From Glycomyces sp. NRRL B-16210 (GTDB lineage Bacteria; Actinomycetota; Actinomycetes; Mycobacteriales; Micromonosporaceae), in assembly GCF_000719515.1 (NCBI RefSeq), contig NZ_JOGR01000003.1, positions 124,001-188,000 of the forward strand: DNA of 64,000 nt, given 5' to 3'. The notes under the pieces were generated by a model. The model was not told the origin of the DNA. It was given only the letters and a program-made list of their open reading frames with translations, and did not search any database. The translations under genes were made by a program, and so were the position numbers. Positions 8,030 through 15,802 of this stretch are shown piece by piece; within the stretch, counting starts at the first letter, position 1, and each line of letters begins with the position of its first letter.

Positions 8030-8617
8030 ATGAAGAACACCGCGGGGCTCGTGCTCGCCGCGGGCGCCGGAAGGCGCTTCGGCCAGCCGAAGGCCCTCGT
8101 CGACTACGAGGGGCGGTGCCTGCTCGACCGCGCCGTCGCCACGCTCAGGGGCGGCGGCTGCCGGCAGGTCCTCGCCGTCCTCGGCGCCGGCGCCGAGCAG
8201 GCGCTCGCCGCGGCGGACGAGGCGTTCACGCCCGTGCGCAACCGGCGCTGGGGGCAGGGATTGTCGACCTCGCTCAAGGCGGGGCTCGCGGCCGTGCCGG
8301 AGCGGTACGACGGGGTGGTGGTGACGCTGGTCGACCAGCCGCGCATCGCCTCGGAGGCGGTCCGGCGGCTCATCGCCGCCGCCGAGGAGGGGGCCTCGGT
8401 GGCCGTGGCGGTCTACGAGGGACGGCGCGGGCACCCGATGTACTTCGCCCGCGAGCACCTCGGCGCGATCGCCGACAGGGCCTCGGGGGACAGGGGCGCG
8501 CGGGACTTCCTCGCGGCCAACCCCGGACTCGTCACCGAGATCGCCTGCCCGGGCGACCCGCTCGACATCGACACCCCCGCCGACCTGGCGGCGCTGAACC
8601 ACCCGAGCCCGGCGTAA
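8030..8617 (+). CDS. mocA: Molybdenum cofactor cytidylyltransferase-like NTP transferase (MocA family)
   Basis: A 195-residue nucleotidyltransferase of the MobA/MocA fold that would activate molybdopterin with CTP for insertion into xanthine dehydrogenase. The nucleotide-binding signature LAAGAGRRFGQPKAL is at residues 8-22, VVVTLVDQPRI in the centre provides the metal-binding Asp, and GHPMYFAREH and DIDTPADLAAL complete the family pattern. The ATG at 8030-8032 follows a GGGGGG run; an ATG seven codons upstream is possible. It lies 77 bp after pucR on the same strand. CTP rather than GTP specificity is inferred from context. Confidence 0.82.
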   Translation: MKNTAGLVLAAGAGRRFGQPKALVDYEGRCLLDRAVATLRGGGCRQVLAVLGAGAEQALAAADEAFTPVRNRRWGQGLSTSLKAGLAAVPERYDGVVVTLVDQPRIASEAVRRLIAAAEEGASVAVAVYEGRRGHPMYFAREHLGAIADRASGDRGARDFLAANPGLVTEIACPGDPLDIDTPADLAALNHPSPA

Positions 8618-8631
8618 CGGGCCCATGAGCC

Positions 8632-8663
8632 GCGTACCGCTGCCAGCGTCGTCAGCGGTGCGC
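8632..8663. terminator. Bidirectional hairpin between convergent mocA and ndk
   Basis: Inverted repeat GCGTACCGCTG / CAGCGGTGCGC, 11 bp with one mismatch and a 10-nt loop, between two convergent genes. No long T tract on either side, as is common in high-GC actinobacteria. Confidence 0.55.
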
Positions 8664-8671
8664 CAACAGGC

Positions 8672-9079
8672 TCAGGCCGCGAACCAGAGGTCGATCTCGC
8701 GCTTCGCCGACTCCTCGGAGTCGGAGGCGTGGATGAGGTTGCGGGAGTTCGACAGCGAGAAGTCGCCGCGGATCGTCCCGGGCTCGGCCTTGCGCCCGTC
8801 GGTGGCACCGGCCAGCTTGCGCACCACCGGGATCGCCTCGTCGCCGGCGGCGATCAGGCTCACCAGCGGACCGGACGTCATGAACGACCGCAGGCCCTCG
8901 TAGTACTCCCGGCCCACGTGCTCGGCGTAGTGCGCGTCCGACAGCGCCGCGTCCATCGTCCGCAGCCGCAGCTGCTCGATGCGCAGCCCCTTGCGCTCCA
9001 AGCGGGCCAGGACCTCGCCGATGAGCCCGCGCTCCACGGCGTCGGGTTTGATCAACACGAGCGTGCGCTGTTCAGACAC
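8672..9079 (-). CDS. ndk: Nucleoside diphosphate kinase
   Basis: Transfers phosphate between nucleoside tri- and diphosphates through a phospho-histidine. The 135-residue protein begins MSEQRTLVLIKPDAVERG and carries the active-site segment RNLIHASDS with the catalytic His, plus TSGPLVSLI and GTIRGDF. The start is GTG at 9077-9079 with AAGGGG upstream. In mycobacteria and streptomycetes ndk follows valS-folC-DUF4233 directly; here the same-strand trio lies about 7.7 kb upstream, with unrelated genes between. Confidence 0.95.
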   Translation of the reverse strand: MSEQRTLVLIKPDAVERGLIGEVLARLERKGLRIEQLRLRTMDAALSDAHYAEHVGREYYEGLRSFMTSGPLVSLIAAGDEAIPVVRKLAGATDGRKAEPGTIRGDFSLSNSRNLIHASDSEESAKREIDLWFAA

Positions 9080-9206
9080 TGGCAATACCCCTTGAAAGCT
9101 ACTGTCGGATAGTGGCTGCCATCCTAAGCGATGTTGTGCCCCTTGCCTCACCCACGTACGATTCACGTTGAAACCCGGTTTCCCAGTTGTGGATGAGGTG
9201 TCCCCG

Positions 9207-10754
9207 ATGCCCCGGAGCCAACCACCGCGGCCCGCCCCACGGCCTTCCAAGGCGCCCAACAGAGGCGCCGCGAAAGGCGGGGCCGCCCGAGGAGGGGCGA
9301 AAGGCGCTGCCAAAGGCGGCGCGAAGGGCGGCGCCAAGACCGGCGGCGCCCGCAAGGCCGCACCCGCCAAGGCCGCACCGCGCGGCGCCCGCCAGACCGC
9401 CGGGCGCGGGGCGAACGCCGAGCAGCTGCGCCAGCAGCGCATCCTGCTCGACCAGCAGCGCCGCCAGAACGAGGCGCGCTGGTGGGCGATCAACCAGCAC
9501 GCGCTCAAGGACCTCCACTCCCGCCAGCACCACTCGGCGGGCGGCGAGGCCATCGGCACGGTGCTCAACGGCGACCGGCGGATGCGCTGGCGCACCTCCC
9601 ACGCGGTCGGTGCCATCACTTTACTGATCCTCGCGTTCTTCTTCACCTCGATGGCCCTGGGGGCCCAGAACGTCGGCATCGCCGTGCTCGCGTTCCTGTG
9701 CCTCGCCGGCTGCATCGCCTTCATCACCGTGGAGCGGTCGGCCCGGCGCTTCCCGCAACCGGTCCCGGCCCCGCCGCCCATCGGGCAGCACCGGCTCGAG
9801 GACCTCATCGTCGAGGACGACCCGCCGCGGCCCGCACCGGTCAAGGAACCGGCGCAGGCCACCATGGAAGCGCTCGACGACCTGTTCGAACCGCCCCCGA
9901 GGCCCGAGAGCGAGGACGAGACCGAGATCCTGCTCGACACCGTCGTCGCCCAGGAGGCGCCGCCGGTGGCGACCGCGCCCGTTGAAGCGGCTCCGGCCGC
10001 ATCGGCGCCGGTCGAGGCGGTCCCGGTGGAAACCCCGGTCGATGCCGTTCCGGTTGCGGCCGTACCGGTCGAGGCCGTCGTGGTCGAGGACCCGCCGGTC
10101 GAGGGCGTCGCGACCGTGACCGCACCGGTCGAGTCGACGCCGGTCGACGCCGTGCTGGTCGAACCGGAGCCCGAACCTCCCGCCGCACCCGAGGCCTCAC
10201 CGGGCACGAGCTTCACCCTGCCGAGCGAGCAGATCGGCGGCGAATCGGTCGCCACCGCCCCGCCGGAGACCCCGGTCGCCGCGGCCGCACCGGGACCGCC
10301 CCGCCAGCGCACCTCCGGCGAGAACCGCAGCCTCGGCCACGACCTGGCCGAACTGCTCCTGTCCGAGCAGCGGCTCGGCGGGACCGACGTCACCGACGTC
10401 GCCGCCACCCTCGTCGTGGCCGACCTCCAGCGGTCGGTCGAGTTCTACACCGACGCGTTGGGACTGCACATCGCCGACCGGACCTCCGAAGCGGCCGTCC
10501 TCGACGCCGGGTTCGGGAAGATCCTCCTGTGGGAGCGGCCCGACGCGCCGCCCGGCGAGACCGGCGTCATGCACCTCACCTTCGAAGTCGGCGACATCGA
10601 CGCCACGTTCGCGCAGATGAACGAGGCCGGCGTCGAATTCCTGCACCTGCCGCGCACCGCGCTGCTGGGGCAGAACTACCAGATGCGGGCCGCCTCCTTC
10701 CACGACCCGGACGGGCACGGCCTGGCCATCACCGAGCACAAGGAGCGCGAATAA
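9207..10754 (+). CDS. Membrane-anchored fusion protein: basic N terminus, two TM helices, PVE-rich linker, C-terminal VOC/glyoxalase-like domain
   Basis: A 515-residue protein of unknown function. Residues 1-70 are Lys/Ala/Gly-rich with KGGAK-type repeats. Residues 70-115 are charged and Gln-rich. Two membrane helices follow at about 122-142 and 145-165. Residues 171-390 are an acidic Pro/Ala/Val linker with repeated APVEA/VPVE units. Residues 392-510 form a VOC (glyoxalase/bleomycin-resistance) domain: VVADLQRSVEFYTDALGL, MHLTFEVGDIDATF and FHDPDGHGLAITE. With both termini predicted cytosolic the VOC domain would be tethered inside the membrane. The ATG at 9207 has GATGAGG 8 bp upstream. A rare TTA codon occurs at 9621-9623. 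VOC domains have many reactions, so no substrate is assigned. Confidence 0.8.
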   Translation: MPRSQPPRPAPRPSKAPNRGAAKGGAARGGAKGAAKGGAKGGAKTGGARKAAPAKAAPRGARQTAGRGANAEQLRQQRILLDQQRRQNEARWWAINQHALKDLHSRQHHSAGGEAIGTVLNGDRRMRWRTSHAVGAITLLILAFFFTSMALGAQNVGIAVLAFLCLAGCIAFITVERSARRFPQPVPAPPPIGQHRLEDLIVEDDPPRPAPVKEPAQATMEALDDLFEPPPRPESEDETEILLDTVVAQEAPPVATAPVEAAPAASAPVEAVPVETPVDAVPVAAVPVEAVVVEDPPVEGVATVTAPVESTPVDAVLVEPEPEPPAAPEASPGTSFTLPSEQIGGESVATAPPETPVAAAAPGPPRQRTSGENRSLGHDLAELLLSEQRLGGTDVTDVAATLVVADLQRSVEFYTDALGLHIADRTSEAAVLDAGFGKILLWERPDAPPGETGVMHLTFEVGDIDATFAQMNEAGVEFLHLPRTALLGQNYQMRAASFHDPDGHGLAITEHKERE

Positions 10755-10779
10755 CGGCGCCGGATCGGAGTGAACGCCC

Positions 10780-11931
10780 ATGCTGATCATCGGTGAGATC
10801 CACACCGCGCTGCTGCCGCATTCGCGGCCGCTCACGCCCGAGGAGGCCCGCACGGCCCTGGCGCTCGCGGTCGGCGAGACGGTCGTGCAATGGGCCAGGC
10901 CGGTCCCCCACACGGCCTCGCCGATCCTCCTGCACGGCGTCGACTGCCGCCTGCCGCTCGGCCCCAAACGCGGGAACCCGCACGCCGAGGACGCCGCGCC
11001 CGCCAGCTCGGTGCGCGCGGTCGGCACCGTCGGCTCACGGGCCGTCCTCACCGGCGGGCACCTGCTCCAGGGCTCGGCCTGGACCGCCGTCGAACCGCCG
11101 GAGCACCCGCGGCGCATGCCCTGGTCGCACTACCTGGCCCGGCCCGGCACGCTGGAGACCATCGGGAACTTCGACGCCCGCAGGCTCGCCGAGGGCTACC
11201 TGGCGGCCGAGAGCCGGCGCGACCGCGCCGGGCTGCTCAACGCCGCCGCGATCGCCCGCCACTCCCTCCACGACGTGCTCTCCCGGCCCGGGCTCGACCA
11301 GCGCCCGCCGATCAAGACCGGCTCGACCCGGCTGCGGTGGGCCGCCATCGCCGACCCCGGCGCGGGCAGGGCCGTGGCGTTCCGCCTGGTCGGCACCGAC
11401 CGGCGCCGCATGAGCCTGGTGACCGGGCCGATCGAGCCCGAGCAGGTGGCCGCCGCGGCGGAGGACCTGGCCGTCCACGACTGGCTGCTCAGCGCGGTCT
11501 CGGCGCGGATCGCGCTGGCGAAGATCGGCGAGGACCCGCGGCACACGCTGCGGACCCTGCGGCCGGTGGTGGACCACCTGCTGCACCTGTGGTCGGCGGG
11601 CGCGCGGACCTCGCGGGACCTGGAGTTCATGTGGGACTCGCTGGAGCGGCGCCCGGGCCTGACGCGGCAGTGGACGACCATGACCGAGCGGGTGCGCTCG
11701 CAGATCGACTACGGCGCGGCGGACCTGGCCGCGAAGATGCTCGACCTCATGGAGGACCGCCAGCGCCAGACCGGCGCGGCGGACCAGCACTATCACTTAT
11801 CTAGAGCGGTCCCTGGAAGATGTAGGAGAGCCGGTCGACCAGTTCGCCCGGGAGCTTCATGCCCTCGCGTTCGGCGGACTTGCGGATCGACTCGAGCGCG
11901 CCGGTGTCGGGCCGGACCGCGCCGCAGATGA
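10780..11931 (+). CDS. SCO2521-like conserved actinobacterial protein, frame overruns the convergent gene
   Basis: A 383-residue protein starting MLIIGEIHTALLPHSRPL, resembling the uncharacterised SCO2521 family as I recall it; no enzyme motif is visible. The N-terminal 100 residues are beta-rich with repeated GxxRAVGT and GGHLLQGSAW segments. The middle is helical with many conserved Trp/His/Arg. After about residue 340 (QHYHLSRAV) the sequence turns into Arg/Cys-rich low complexity and overlaps the convergent gene by 131 bp, so the native C terminus probably lies near 11800 and the stop codon may be lost or frameshifted. It starts 25 bp after the VOC fusion gene and is likely cotranscribed with it. 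Confidence 0.72.
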   Translation: MLIIGEIHTALLPHSRPLTPEEARTALALAVGETVVQWARPVPHTASPILLHGVDCRLPLGPKRGNPHAEDAAPASSVRAVGTVGSRAVLTGGHLLQGSAWTAVEPPEHPRRMPWSHYLARPGTLETIGNFDARRLAEGYLAAESRRDRAGLLNAAAIARHSLHDVLSRPGLDQRPPIKTGSTRLRWAAIADPGAGRAVAFRLVGTDRRRMSLVTGPIEPEQVAAAAEDLAVHDWLLSAVSARIALAKIGEDPRHTLRTLRPVVDHLLHLWSAGARTSRDLEFMWDSLERRPGLTRQWTTMTERVRSQIDYGAADLAAKMLDLMEDRQRQTGAADQHYHLSRAVPGRCRRAGRPVRPGASCPRVRRTCGSTRARRCRAGPRRR

Positions 11932-12805
11932 CGCGCACGGCGTGCTCGACCTCCAGGAAGTCGACCGACAGGACCGAGACGGTGCGGTAGGCGGGGAAGG
12001 GGAACGCGTCCGCGTTGAGCCGCAGGATCGGCGGCATGGCCGCCCAGGTCTCGGGGAAGCGGTTCCCGGCGGGCCGGTCGGGGTCGTGGCCGTACTCGGC
12101 GGGGACGAGCGACTCGACCGGTTCGGGCGTGCCGATGCGCCGGCCCTCGTCGCGCAGGACCCCGAGGCGCACGAGCTGCCAGACGGCGGCGAGCATGGGG
12201 CAGGACCAGCGGCGGCCCGTCTCGGTCTCGTTCCACAGTTCGATGTCGAGGAACACCGAGTGCTCCCTCTTGGCGTTCTGGCTCGGCGGGGTCCACTGGT
12301 CGGCCGCGCCCATGGCGATGCGCTTGGGTTTGGGGCTGGGGACGCCGTTGCAGAGCCAGCCCGAGCGGGAGACCGGCGGGCGCGAGCCGTTGGCGCCCGG
12401 CGGCGGCTCGAACACGATGCGGCCGGCCACGAGGGCGGCGAGGTCGAGGTCGTCCATGCGGGCGCAGGCGGATTCGCGGGCGAGGTAGTCCAGGCGCAGT
12501 CCGGCGTCGGCGGCGGCCTCGGTGACGGTGGCGATGAGCCGCTCGGGGTCGGGCAGGTCCCGGTGGAAGTAGTCGTCCACGAGGTAGCAGGTGCTCACGC
12601 GGGGCGTGCGCCCGCCGAGGCGCTTGCTGAGCGCCTCGGTGGTGCCGTGGACCCACGCGGCGGCCGAGGCCATCTCCTCTTTGAGGAGGTCGGGCCGGTT
12701 CAGGCCCTCGGCGTAGAGGTGTCCGACCTCGATCGAGAGGTGGGACATGGCGAAGCGTTCGGTGCGCTGCTTGGCGCTGGTCTCCTCGTAGGTCATGCGG
12801 TCCAC
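11801..12805 (-). CDS. SCO2522-like conserved actinobacterial protein
   Basis: A 334-residue protein of unknown function, last gene of a three-gene minus-strand unit whose products match the SCO2522-SCO2524 families. Visible blocks: MSHLSIEVGHLYAEGLN, RVSTCYLVDDYFHRDLPDPERLI, SGWLCNGVPSPKPKRIAMG and YIFQGPL at the C terminus. There is no signal peptide, membrane segment or known catalytic motif; the Cys/His/Asp-rich blocks suggest an enzyme, but nothing specific can be claimed. The GTG at 12803-12805 follows the stop of the ATPase gene with no gap (TGAGTG); an ATG three codons in is an alternative start. Confidence 0.75.
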   Translation of the reverse strand: MDRMTYEETSAKQRTERFAMSHLSIEVGHLYAEGLNRPDLLKEEMASAAAWVHGTTEALSKRLGGRTPRVSTCYLVDDYFHRDLPDPERLIATVTEAAADAGLRLDYLARESACARMDDLDLAALVAGRIVFEPPPGANGSRPPVSRSGWLCNGVPSPKPKRIAMGAADQWTPPSQNAKREHSVFLDIELWNETETGRRWSCPMLAAVWQLVRLGVLRDEGRRIGTPEPVESLVPAEYGHDPDRPAGNRFPETWAAMPPILRLNADAFPFPAYRTVSVLSVDFLEVEHAVRVICGAVRPDTGALESIRKSAEREGMKLPGELVDRLSYIFQGPL

Positions 12806-13750
12806 TCATTCGATGCCACGGGCGATGGCCTCCAGGCCGGGTACGAACAGCTCCTCGGCGGAGCGGGCGGCCAGTTCCGAGAAGGCCTTGACGGTCTCCT
12901 GGTTGGCGATGTCGAGCGTGACGGTGTCGGCGTCGGTGATGATCTGCTCGCGCCACTGGAGCACCGGGTCGAGCGGGACCGAGCCGAGCAGGTTCATGCG
13001 GCCGAGTTTGAGGCGGGCGGCCATCTGGTGCAGGTCGGCGTCGATCTTGCGCAGCCACCGGACCTGGGTGGGTTTGAGGCCCGAGAGGTCGGAGCCGTCG
13101 GGGTCGACCACGGCGGTGCGCACGTAGCGGATCGAGGCGAGGAGGCGGCGCTGGTAGTCCTCGCCGTGGGCCTTGCCGGTCTCCAGCAGGCCCCGCTCGC
13201 CGTGGACGAGGGAGTGGGCGGCGAGCACGTGCTGCTTGGTCCAGCGGTGGAAGACGATCCAGCGCCAGGGCAGGTTCGCGAGTTCGGGCCGGGCGGTGGC
13301 GGACATGACCATCTCGGTGGCGTGGGAGCGGCCGGCGCTGAGGTCGACGATGACGAGGTCGAATTCGCCGGAGAGCTCTTGGAGGAGCTTGACGCAGCGG
13401 TCGACGGTGGTGTCGTCGCCGGGGAACTCCGAGCCGTCGGCGTCGCCGGGGCACAGGACGAGCTCGCCGGCGCCGTCGGGGCGCGAGCGCAGTTCGCGGC
13501 GGTCGCTCTCGGCCCACACCGAGTGGCGTTCGGGTTCGGAGTCGAAGTCCTGGAGGTACTCGTGGATGCCGTTGCCGCGGGTGCCGTGGTCGAGTTCGTC
13601 GATGCCGAAGATCGCGCCGGCGGTGGGCGAGCCGAAGTCGAAGTCCACGTAGCAGACGTTGCGGCCCTGGAGGGCGCGGCGGTAGGCGAGGTTGCAAGAG
13701 GAGACCGAGCGGCCGGTGCCCCCCTTGTCGGAGGTCGCGAACAGGAGCAT
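12806..13750 (-). CDS. SCO2523-like MinD/ParA-type ATPase with variant P-loop
   Basis: A 314-residue protein of the SIMIBI (MinD/ParA-like) fold. The deviant Walker A reads KGGTGRS at residues 9-15: the signature first Lys is kept, but the phosphate-binding Lys of KGGxGKT is Arg. Further conserved parts are YVDFDFGSPTAG after strand 2 and LVIVDLSAGRS as the Walker B/switch equivalent. A helical C-terminal half with RWLRKIDADLHQMAARL follows. The arginine replacement suggests reduced or altered ATP hydrolysis. Its ATG lies 2 bp after the upstream SCO2524-like stop, so the three proteins are made together, perhaps as a complex. Confidence 0.82.
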   Translation of the reverse strand: MLLFATSDKGGTGRSVSSCNLAYRRALQGRNVCYVDFDFGSPTAGAIFGIDELDHGTRGNGIHEYLQDFDSEPERHSVWAESDRRELRSRPDGAGELVLCPGDADGSEFPGDDTTVDRCVKLLQELSGEFDLVIVDLSAGRSHATEMVMSATARPELANLPWRWIVFHRWTKQHVLAAHSLVHGERGLLETGKAHGEDYQRRLLASIRYVRTAVVDPDGSDLSGLKPTQVRWLRKIDADLHQMAARLKLGRMNLLGSVPLDPVLQWREQIITDADTVTLDIANQETVKAFSELAARSAEELFVPGLEAIARGIE

Positions 13751-13752
13751 CG

Positions 13753-15624
13753 TCAGACTCCGGTCTCGGCGTCGTGCTCGGCCGCGATGAGGCGGTCGAG
13801 GTCGATGAGGGCCTTGACGCCCAGGGAGAAGGCGGTGCCGGGGCGCTCGTCGACGATCTCCTTGGCGTGCTCGATGGTCAGGCCGACCGAGCGGATCTCC
13901 TGGGCCAGCGCGGGGCCGGCGTTCCCCGAGCCGCGCAGCAGCTCCTGGTCGTAGACGTGCTCGGCCTCGACGAGCAGTTCGTGGGCGAGGCTCTCCAGGC
14001 TCCGCGAGCGGGCGGGGTCGGAGGTGGCGAACTGGGCGGCGATCACCATCGCCTCGACCACGCGGATGGTGAAGTGCCAGGACGGGTCCTCGAACCAGTT
14101 CGGGAGCTCCTGGTAGGTCTGCTGCGGCTGGTCCCACAGCCGCGCGGCGCGGCCCTCGCGGATGCGCCTGCGCGCCAGGTGGTCCCAGACCTGGTCGGCG
14201 ACGTCGAGGAGCTGGGCGCGGGCCTCGATGGTGACCAGGAGGCCCGCCGCGTGGTAGAGGCGCTTGAGCAGCAGCGGCGCGAAGTCGACCATGTTCCAGA
14301 CCATCGCGGGGCCGTCGAGCTTCTCGATGCCGGCGAGTTCGGCCTTGACACCGGGGAAGTGGGTCTCGATGGCGCGGTCCCCGGTGAGGGCGCGGCGGGT
14401 GATGCGCCCGCGGTTGGCGAGTTCGGTGAGGACCTCGCCGAGGCGGATGAGGTCGTCGTCGCCGCCGCGGGAGGCGCCGAAGTTCTCGGTGGCGACCGCG
14501 CAGACCAGGAGCGTGTAGTAGTCGTACTCGAGGCCGTCGGTGGTGCGCCAGGGGACGTCTTCGAGGGGCCACTTGGAGCCGCCGCCGAAGGAGGCGACCA
14601 TGGACCAGTAGCGGCGGGTGACGTCCAGGCGCAGTTGCAGGGACTGGGCGAGGCGCTGCTCCTCCTCGGTGAGGAGGTTGCGGCGCATGACCCTGGCGGA
14701 GAAGAGGGTCGCGATGGCCTCGAGGGCGACCACGGTGAAGTAGAGGTAGGGGGCGTCCTCGGCGCGGCCGGCGCGCTGGGTGGAGGTGTCGGAGACGTCG
14801 GGGATGTCGGGGGCCTTCTCCACGACCGACCAGGACCAGCCGATCTCGAAGAGCTTCGTGGGGGCCTCGACGCCGGCGGTGCCGCCCGAGCCGACGGTGA
14901 TGTTGCGCAGCGAGGCGATGATCTCCTCGGCGTTCTCGCGGAAGCGGCGCACGATCTTGCGGTCGGGCTGGCCGTCCACGTTGATCAGGGCGATGAGCTG
15001 GCGGCCGAACTCGTCGTCGACGTCGAAGGTGGACACCGCGAATGAGCGCAGGAGTCCGGTGATGGCGCCCAGGAGGCGGCGGTGGACGCTCTGCTCGACC
15101 TGCTCCAGCTCGCCGATGAGGTCGGTGCGGCCCATGCGGTCGACGGTGGGCCCGAAGTCGGCCAGGAAGGTCAGGGAGGTGAGGCACAGCGGGATCGCGA
15201 GCGCGAAGCCCTCGGTGACGTCGATGGCCCGCTGCTCGGGGTTGGCCTTCTGGGTGCGGTCGACCCGGTGCATGTTGGAGCCGCCGGAGTAGACGGGCAC
15301 GCCCTCGTCGTCGACGTGCTTCTCCATGTAGTTCTCGATCAGGCGCATGATCCGGATGGGGATCTCGACCGCGTCGCCGAGGCCCGCGAGGGCGTCGAGC
15401 ACGGCGTCGCTCGTGGCGTCGGGGTCGGCGTAGTTGAGTTCGGGGAGCTCCTGGGCCGGGAAGAGCAGGCACAGCAGTTGCTGCGCGTCGCCGACGGCGT
15501 CGGAGTCGTTGCGCCCGCCCCAGTGCCACTGCTTGCCGCGGCCGCCGCCCTCGACCGGGCGCCAGCTGTAGGCCACCTGCGCCTTCCAGATGTCGAGAAG
15601 CTGTTGCCGGGGCTGCATCTTCAC
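13753..15624 (-). CDS. SCO2524-like large conserved actinobacterial protein
   Basis: A 623-residue, mostly alpha-helical protein of unknown function and first gene of the SCO2522-2524-like unit. No signal peptide and no clear transmembrane helix. Recurrent aromatic motifs (WKAQVAYSWRP, KQWHWGGRNDSDAVGDAQQLLCLLFP, EYDYYTLLVCAVATENFG, WHFTIRVVEAMVIAAQFA) suggest helical repeats. The WHWGGRNDSDAVGDAQQLL block is the most distinctive and would be a good search probe. Start could be GTG at 15622-15624 or ATG two codons later; neither has a strong ribosome-binding site. The stop is 2 bp before the ATPase start. Confidence 0.75.
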   Translation of the reverse strand: MKMQPRQQLLDIWKAQVAYSWRPVEGGGRGKQWHWGGRNDSDAVGDAQQLLCLLFPAQELPELNYADPDATSDAVLDALAGLGDAVEIPIRIMRLIENYMEKHVDDEGVPVYSGGSNMHRVDRTQKANPEQRAIDVTEGFALAIPLCLTSLTFLADFGPTVDRMGRTDLIGELEQVEQSVHRRLLGAITGLLRSFAVSTFDVDDEFGRQLIALINVDGQPDRKIVRRFRENAEEIIASLRNITVGSGGTAGVEAPTKLFEIGWSWSVVEKAPDIPDVSDTSTQRAGRAEDAPYLYFTVVALEAIATLFSARVMRRNLLTEEEQRLAQSLQLRLDVTRRYWSMVASFGGGSKWPLEDVPWRTTDGLEYDYYTLLVCAVATENFGASRGGDDDLIRLGEVLTELANRGRITRRALTGDRAIETHFPGVKAELAGIEKLDGPAMVWNMVDFAPLLLKRLYHAAGLLVTIEARAQLLDVADQVWDHLARRRIREGRAARLWDQPQQTYQELPNWFEDPSWHFTIRVVEAMVIAAQFATSDPARSRSLESLAHELLVEAEHVYDQELLRGSGNAGPALAQEIRSVGLTIEHAKEIVDERPGTAFSLGVKALIDLDRLIAAEHDAETGV

Positions 15625-15802
15625 AGGGGACCACCGCCGAATGCGCTCAGGACCGAATCGGACAGCTTCACTATGGCACGGCGATGCGACGCGAATGCCC
15701 TCTCAGAACGCGTTGAGTCGGCTACCCGACATTGCGGGAACGTCCTCGGAGGAGGGTTGTGGCGTCGTATCGGTAGGGTCTGCGAACCGGACGAAGCGGT
15801 CT

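Noticed and set aside
9207..9420. KGGAK repeats in the VOC fusion considered as a tandem-repeat locus or CRISPR
   Set aside because: Units are short, uneven and in frame; they encode a basic low-complexity segment, and there is no spacer pattern. No CRISPR array was seen anywhere in the window.
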